Origin: Myxococcales bacterium
Lineage (GTDB): Bacteria > Myxococcota_A > Polyangia > Polyangiales > Polyangiaceae
Assembly: GCA_025359105.1 (NCBI GenBank)
Contig: JANYHK010000068.1
Location: 24,112-88,111 of the forward strand
Length of the DNA stretch: 64,000 nt
Direction: 5' to 3'
This document shows, piece after piece, positions 59,357 through 64,000 of this stretch (position 1 is its first letter; the number at the start of each line of letters is the position of its first letter). The notes under the pieces are model-generated. The model was not told the DNA's origin. It worked only from the letters and a program-made list of their open reading frames with translations, and made no database searches. Made by a program: the position numbers and the translations under genes.

Positions 59357-60613
59357 TCAGCGCTTGGGCTTTCGCACGTGCGTGGTCGGCGCGCTCGTAC
59401 CGGACTCGAAGAACTTCGGCAGGGTCACCACGGTCTCGGCCTCGGAGGTGAACGTCTCGCGGCCGACCGCGACGGATTCACGGCCGCGCGAGAACTGCGT
59501 GCCGCGAGCGATGCTCTCCGCGCGGATCTTGGCCCAGCACTCGAGCAAGGCTTGCCGGAACGCCGCGGCGTTGGCGTACCGTCGGGCGCGCAGCTTGGTC
59601 AGCGCGCGCGCGATGACCTGCTCGAGCTCGGGCGGCACGTCGCTCCGGGTGCCGCGGATGCTCTCGGGCTCACGCAGCGCAATCGACGCGATGAGCGCGT
59701 GGTAGTTCGGCGCGTCGAACGCGCGGCGCCCGGTCAAGGTCTCGTAGAGCACGAGGCCGGCGGACCAGACGTCGGACCGCTCGTCGAGGTTCTTGGGGGC
59801 GTCGAGCTGCTCGGGCGACAGGTAGTGCGGTGTCCCGGGAATCACGCCGGTCTCGGTGATGGCGCTCATGTCCTCCGATTGGCTCGTGCGCATCCACTGC
59901 GGAAGGAGCTTGGCGAGGCCGAAGTCGATCAGCTTGATGATGGGGGCCTGCCCGCGCGGGCTGATCACGAAGACGTTGCTCGGCTTGACGTCGCGGTGCA
60001 GGACGCCGCGCGCGTGCGCCGCCGCGAGGCCGTCGAGGAGCTGAAGCGCGATCGAGATGGCGTCGCCGAGCGCCATGGGGCCGGCCTCGTAGATGCGCGT
60101 GCGGAGCGTCTCTCCATACAGTCGTTCCATGACGATGTACGGGGAGCCGTCGCCGAGGGTGCCGTTCCCTACGACGAGGCAGACGTTGGGGTGGCGAAGG
60201 GCGTGGGCGGCGCGCCGCTCGCGGTTGAAGCGGCGGAGGTTCTCCTGGTTGAAGGCGGAGGGATGCAGCACCTTAAGCGCGACCTCTTGCCCGCTGTCGA
60301 CGTCACGCGCGGAGAACACGACGCCCATGCCGCCGGCGCCGATGACGCCTGCGATGCGGAAACGCCCGCCGACGAGCTGCCCGATGAGCCCGTCGGCGGC
60401 GGTCTTCCGCGCGCGTAGCACGTTGTCGCTCGAGCGAAGCAGGTTCGGGGCAAGCATCGACTCGCGATCGCGCGTCTCGGCGTCGGGCGGAACTCGTCGG
60501 GAGGGAGGAGGCGGATTCACGGCGGCAGGAGTCGCGCGCCCGTCGGGGCGCGGAGAGTCGGGATGCGGCGGACGCGCCGGGGGTCGAAAGCGACGCACGA
60601 TGGTTCTTAGCAT
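59357..60613 (-). CDS. Soluble Ser/Thr protein kinase
   Basis: A 418-residue Hanks kinase without a membrane helix. An N-terminal Arg/Pro-rich extension of 75 residues precedes the catalytic domain: VIGAGGMGVVFSA, VALKVLHP, HRDVKPSNVFV, LIDFGLAK and LSPEQL. The C-terminal tail is Thr-rich (TFTSEAETVVTLP) and may be autophosphorylated or recognised by an FHA domain. ATG 60613 is the first start in frame; the extension could be shorter in reality. Confidence 0.88.
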   Translation of the reverse strand: MLRTIVRRFRPPARPPHPDSPRPDGRATPAAVNPPPPSRRVPPDAETRDRESMLAPNLLRSSDNVLRARKTAADGLIGQLVGGRFRIAGVIGAGGMGVVFSARDVDSGQEVALKVLHPSAFNQENLRRFNRERRAAHALRHPNVCLVVGNGTLGDGSPYIVMERLYGETLRTRIYEAGPMALGDAISIALQLLDGLAAAHARGVLHRDVKPSNVFVISPRGQAPIIKLIDFGLAKLLPQWMRTSQSEDMSAITETGVIPGTPHYLSPEQLDAPKNLDERSDVWSAGLVLYETLTGRRAFDAPNYHALIASIALREPESIRGTRSDVPPELEQVIARALTKLRARRYANAAAFRQALLECWAKIRAESIARGTQFSRGRESVAVGRETFTSEAETVVTLPKFFESGTSAPTTHVRKPKR

Positions 60614-60775
60614 GCACCATGCCGCCTAAATCCCGCGAGATTCTGTTCCTCCGTGCATGCCAGTGGTCTCCCAAGCATCGAAGGTGTCGACGGCGGGGCG
60701 ACGGAAGGGTGTAGGCGCGCGTGGGTGCGCGCGGCGGGTCGCCAATCTGCGATAGCCTTCCTCTCGTCACGGCTC

Positions 60776-61531
60776 ATGGCGGCGCCCAATCCTCTCAGCT
60801 CCCGCGTGCCCTTTCGGGTCGTGCGTCCCGCGCCACGGCTTCGCCTGCTGTGCCTGCCGTTCGCCGGCGGCGGCGCCCTCGCGTACCGCTCGTGGAGCGC
60901 CTCGCTTCCGGAAGCGATAGAGGTGTGCCCCGTCGAGCTGCCGGGACGCGGGGCTCGGTTTCGCGAGCCGCACGCCACCTCGATGCGCGCGCTCGTCGAC
61001 GATCTGGTCTCGGGTCTCGCCCCGCTGCTCGATCTGCCCGTCGCCGTCTTCGGTCACAGCATGGGCGCCCGGATCGCGCTCGAGCTCGCGCGTCGCCGCG
61101 AGGCGAACGTGGTCCACCTGTTCGCGTCCGCTTCGCCGGCGCCGCACGTCGATCGCGCGTCCCGCGACTGGAGCACGATGAGCGACGCCGACCTGCTCGC
61201 GGAGCTGCGCGCGTGGGGCGGGACCCCACCGGAGGCTCTCCAGCACCGTGAGCTGATGGAGCTCGCGCTGCCGATCCTGCGGAGCGATCTCGCCCTCGTC
61301 GAAACCTACGACGGAAGCGCCGAGCCGACGCTCGACTGCGGTGTTACCGCGCTCGCGGGGGCGCGCGATCGCGACATCCCCGTCGGTGACGTGCGCGCGT
61401 GGGCTGACTGCACCGGTGGCTCGTTCGAGCTCGTGGAGGTCGACGGTGGACATTTCTTCCTGAGCGAGCCCGTGGGGCAGGAGACGATCTTCTCCGTGGT
61501 CGCGCGTTCGCTGTTACCCTGGACAGGATGA
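60776..61531 (+). CDS. Type II thioesterase (NRPS/PKS editing enzyme)
   Basis: A 251-residue alpha/beta hydrolase with the TEII pattern: LLCLPFAGGGALAYRSW, VELPGRGARFREP, GHSMGARIALELA (Ser95), later Asp, and VEVDGGHFFL with the catalytic His. It removes stalled acyl or amino-acyl groups from carrier proteins of NRPS/PKS lines. Its TGA overlaps the ATG of the protease-like gene. No synthetase is adjacent. Confidence 0.9.
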   Translation: MAAPNPLSSRVPFRVVRPAPRLRLLCLPFAGGGALAYRSWSASLPEAIEVCPVELPGRGARFREPHATSMRALVDDLVSGLAPLLDLPVAVFGHSMGARIALELARRREANVVHLFASASPAPHVDRASRDWSTMSDADLLAELRAWGGTPPEALQHRELMELALPILRSDLALVETYDGSAEPTLDCGVTALAGARDRDIPVGDVRAWADCTGGSFELVEVDGGHFFLSEPVGQETIFSVVARSLLPWTG

Positions 61532-62373
61532 CCTCTCGCTCGCTCGTCGCCTTCGCTGCGGCGCTCCTCTCTGGGTGCGGCGCGTCGCAGGTCAAGGTGA
61601 TCGGCGCCGAGGATCCCGCCTACTCCGCCACCCAGCGCCCCGACCCGAACGCGCGAATTCACGCCCACAACGACAGCACCATCGAGCTGCCGAGCGACGA
61701 GCAGATCGTCGAGCCCGACCACCCGGCGGTCGGCAGCACGCAGGAGCGGGCGCTCGTGCACATCCACGCGCCGAAGGCGATTTGCTCGGGTGTCGTGATC
61801 GGCCCGCGCCTGGTCCTGACCGCGCACCAGTGTGTCGCCCCCGACGCGCGGGGGCCCCACGTCGCGAGCGGCGTGCACCGCATCGAGGTCGCTTCGAGCA
61901 CGCTCACGTGGACCAACCGCGAGGCGTCGCACGTGATCGTCCCGGCGTGCGAGTGGCACAAGCTGGACCTCGCCGTCATCGTCCTCAGAGAGCCCGTCGA
62001 CTGGGTGAAGCCGCTCAAGGTCACCTCTGCGCCCGGCCCCGGCGGCGGCGTGCAGGCGCTCGGCTTCGGTAAGTGCGCGGGCGAGACGCGCGGCGTGCAC
62101 GAGCGCATCGGCGCCGTGCTCAGCTCCGAGCCCGACGCTGTGATCATCGACGTTCCTTTGTGCCGCGGCGACGTCGGCGGCCCCGTCGTCGAGCGCGCCG
62201 CCGGCGATCTCGTGGGCGTCATTTCGCACCAGGACGATCCCGACGGGTCGCCGCGGCGCACGACCACGATTGTCCGCTTCGACACGACCGCCACGCGTAC
62301 CCTCGTCGAGCAGGCCATGGCCGTGCTGAAGGGGGACGACCCCGCCAAGCTCGTGCCTCTCGTCTGCGAGTAG
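61528..62373 (+). CDS. Trypsin-like lipoprotein lacking catalytic Ser and His (pseudoprotease)
   Basis: A 281-residue lipoprotein (lipobox LLSGC, Cys17) with a chymotrypsin-like fold. The His region reads VLTAHQCV where active enzymes have TAAHC, so the catalytic position is Gln101 with a His one residue earlier. The Asp is kept (LDLAVIVL, D147). The Ser motif GDSGGP reads GDVGGPVV (V216). Peptidase activity is therefore unlikely; a binding or scaffold role is inferred. Translationally coupled to the thioesterase gene. Confidence 0.85.
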   Translation: MTSRSLVAFAAALLSGCGASQVKVIGAEDPAYSATQRPDPNARIHAHNDSTIELPSDEQIVEPDHPAVGSTQERALVHIHAPKAICSGVVIGPRLVLTAHQCVAPDARGPHVASGVHRIEVASSTLTWTNREASHVIVPACEWHKLDLAVIVLREPVDWVKPLKVTSAPGPGGGVQALGFGKCAGETRGVHERIGAVLSSEPDAVIIDVPLCRGDVGGPVVERAAGDLVGVISHQDDPDGSPRRTTTIVRFDTTATRTLVEQAMAVLKGDDPAKLVPLVCE

Positions 62374-62427
62374 TCGCCCCTCGCGCCGTGGCTCGGCCGC
62401 GGGCGACGCGTGGTAGAGTCCGCCGCC

Positions 62428-63828
62428 ATGAGCGTCTCGTCCGTTCGTGAAATCCTGCGCGGCTCCGTCGCGGCGGGGAGCAAGGTCAAGGTCCAGGGCT
62501 GGGTCCGCACACGCCGCGACTCGAAGGCGGGCCTCTCGTTCGTCAACGTCAGCGACGGCTCGTGCTTCGACCCGATCCAGGTCGTGGCGCCGAACGCGCT
62601 CGCCAACTACACGACCGAGGTCCTCAAGATCACGAGCGGCTGCGCGGTCGAGGTCGAGGGCGAGGTCGTCGCCTCGCAAGGGCAGGGGCAGAAGCTCGAG
62701 ATCGCCGCCTCGACCATCCGCGTCGTCGGCTGGGTCGAGGATCCCGAGAAGTACCCGATCCAACCCAAGCCCCACAGCCTCGAGTTCTTGCGCGAGATCG
62801 CCCACCTGCGTCCGCGCACCAACACCTTCGGCGCCGTGTCGCGCGTGCGCCACACGATGGCGCAGGCGATGCACCGTTTCTTCGACCAGCAGGGCTTCGT
62901 CTGGGTCAACACGCCCATCGTCACGACGAGCGACTGCGAGGGTGCGGGTCACATGTTCCGGGTGAGCACCCTCGACATGATCAACCTCCCGAAGACGCCC
63001 GACGGCAAGATCGACTACGCGCAGGATTTCTTCGGCAAGCAGGCCTACCTGACGGTGAGCGGGCAGCTCAACGTGGAGTCGTATTGCCTGGCCTTGTCGA
63101 AGGTCTACACGTTCGGGCCCACGTTCCGCGCCGAGAACTCGAACACGACCCGCCACCTCGCCGAGTTCTGGATGGTGGAGCCCGAGATCGCCTTCGCGGA
63201 CTTGAAGGCCGACGCCGACCTCGCCGAGGCCTTCCTCAAGTACGTCGCCAAGGCCGTCCTCACCGAGCGGCCGGACGACATGAAGTTCTTCGTCGACCGC
63301 ATCGAGAAGACGGCCATCTCGCGCCTCGAGAAGCTCATCGAGGCGAGCTTCGAGCGAATCGACTACGGCGAGGCCGTGAAGTTGCTGGCGGCCTCCGGGA
63401 AGAAGTGGGAGTTCCCGATCACGTGGGGGAGCGATCTGCAGACCGAGCACGAGCGCTACCTGACCGAGGAGAAGATCGGTCGTCCGGTGATCGTCATGAA
63501 CTACCCCGAGGAGATCAAAGCCTTCTATATGCGCATGAACGACGACGAGAAGACCGTCGCCGCGATGGACATCCTCGCGCCCGGCATCGGGGAGATCATC
63601 GGCGGCTCACAGCGCGAAGAACGGCTCGATCTCCTCGAGAAGCGCATGGAGAAGTTCAAGCTCGATAAGAAGCACTACGAGTGGTACCTCGACCTGCGGA
63701 AATACGGCACCGTCCCGCACGCCGGCTTCGGGCTCGGCTTCGAGCGCATGCTGGTCTACGTGACCGGTCTCGCCAACATCCGCGACGCGATCCCTTACCC
63801 GCGCGCGCCGAAAACCGCCGAGTACTAA
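62428..63828 (+). CDS. asnS: Asparaginyl-tRNA synthetase
   Basis: A 466-residue class II synthetase. N-terminal OB-fold anticodon-binding domain ([26 protein letters not shown]), then motif 2 ([25 protein letters not shown]) and motif 3 ([29 protein letters not shown]). The Asn form is indicated by the insert [21 protein letters not shown] and length. Stands alone. Confidence 0.96.
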   Translation: MSVSSVREILRGSVAAGSKVKVQGWVRTRRDSKAGLSFVNVSDGSCFDPIQVVAPNALANYTTEVLKITSGCAVEVEGEVVASQGQGQKLEIAASTIRVVGWVEDPEKYPIQPKPHSLEFLREIAHLRPRTNTFGAVSRVRHTMAQAMHRFFDQQGFVWVNTPIVTTSDCEGAGHMFRVSTLDMINLPKTPDGKIDYAQDFFGKQAYLTVSGQLNVESYCLALSKVYTFGPTFRAENSNTTRHLAEFWMVEPEIAFADLKADADLAEAFLKYVAKAVLTERPDDMKFFVDRIEKTAISRLEKLIEASFERIDYGEAVKLLAASGKKWEFPITWGSDLQTEHERYLTEEKIGRPVIVMNYPEEIKAFYMRMNDDEKTVAAMDILAPGIGEIIGGSQREERLDLLEKRMEKFKLDKKHYEWYLDLRKYGTVPHAGFGLGFERMLVYVTGLANIRDAIPYPRAPKTAEY

Positions 63829-63926
63829 GGGCCTGTCCCTATATCGGTCACGCCTCTTCCCCGTGCCCGTGCCCGAATCCGGCAGCGAAATCTCGCAACA
63901 TCGAGGAGTACGAGCCGATAGGCAGC

Positions 63927-64000
63927 ATGGTGCTGGATCACGAGCGGCTCGACGTGTACGGCCTCGCGCTGGACTTCCTTGTTTTCGCGAATGGAGTCAT
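63927..64000 (+). CDS. Four-helix-bundle (23S rRNA-intervening-sequence, S23) protein, N-terminal fragment
   Basis: The window ends after about 24 codons, which read MVLDHERLDVYGLALDFLVF. The DHERLDVY..A..F pattern is the characteristic first helix of the small S23/four-helix-bundle family, found in many bacteria and in spacers of some rRNA genes. Role unknown. The upstream 98 bases after asnS show no clear terminator. Confidence 0.6.
   Translation, partial: MVLDHERLDVYGLALDFLVFANGV

Noticed and set aside
63829..63926. Gap after asnS examined for a tRNA or terminator
   Set aside because: No cloverleaf or GC hairpin with a T run could be built.

Overview
The window is very GC-rich, densely packed DNA that looks like a chromosomal segment of a large-genome myxobacterium or close relative (Myxococcota). 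This rests on content: five Hanks-type Ser/Thr kinases (one catalytically dead), three PP2C phosphatases, two FHA-domain sigma-54 activators, an ECF sigma factor with an NrsF-type anti-sigma factor, a PilZ protein, and many Cys-rich or Ser/Gly/Asp-linker lipoproteins. No rRNA, tRNA, insertion sequence, phage or CRISPR array was recognised. No gene-free stretch exceeds 300 bases; the two longest are 27779-28071 (promoter, operator and a short repeat) and 45238-45517 (one hairpin, otherwise nothing recognised).

Layout. 1-5200: end of a multihaem cytochrome c, a LamG lipoprotein, a CBS protein, a class III sirtuin gene broken by an in-frame amber codon, a divergent pseudokinase, and a MATE transporter. 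5279-10275: a Tat-exported DUF362 protein coupled to a large membrane polyferredoxin that looks like NapH joined to NapG, then HflX with an inserted Ser-Asp tract, and an SRPBCC protein. 10239-16471 (minus): kinase, TPR protein and FHA/sigma-54 activator, then three lipoproteins, one resembling copper type II (PHM-like) monooxygenases. 16514-19853: a tightly coupled haem operon hemE-hemH-hemY. 19872-22446: kinase, PilZ protein and a secreted protein with a clear sigma-70 promoter.

22424-27885 (minus) is the most striking unit. It is a seven-gene, overlap-coupled lipid operon (short ORF, FAD amine-oxidase-like protein, DUF1365, cyclopropane-fatty-acid-synthase-like methyltransferase, SDR, DUF1475, DUF2878). 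Its promoter is covered by four head-to-tail 11-bp repeats of the kind bound by B12-dependent CarH/LitR photoreceptors, so light-controlled membrane-lipid modification is the natural hypothesis. 28072-39888 holds a mutase large subunit, a DUF434-like protein, DedA, PP2C, frr, secreted proteins, a lone ZnuB-like permease, an atypical SDR and small unknowns.

39896-48233 contains an RNA methyltransferase/pseudouridine synthase fusion, a kinase-PEGA protein pair, a beta-barrel protein and two tandem EXORDIUM-like HELxEA lipoproteins. 48485-54852 has ECF sigma/NrsF, glgA, PP2C, a proline-rich membrane protein and a second FHA/sigma-54 activator. 55000-62373 scatters the three helper proteins of non-ribosomal peptide synthesis (Sfp-type PPTase, MbtH, type II thioesterase) among signalling genes, with no synthetase; MbtH is coupled to a PP2C phosphatase and the thioesterase to a serine-protease homologue that has lost its catalytic Ser and His. 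The window ends with asnS and the start of a four-helix-bundle (S23-like) protein.

A recurrent theme is gain of low-complexity hexanucleotide tracts in the linkers of unrelated proteins, and retention of enzyme folds without their catalytic residues.
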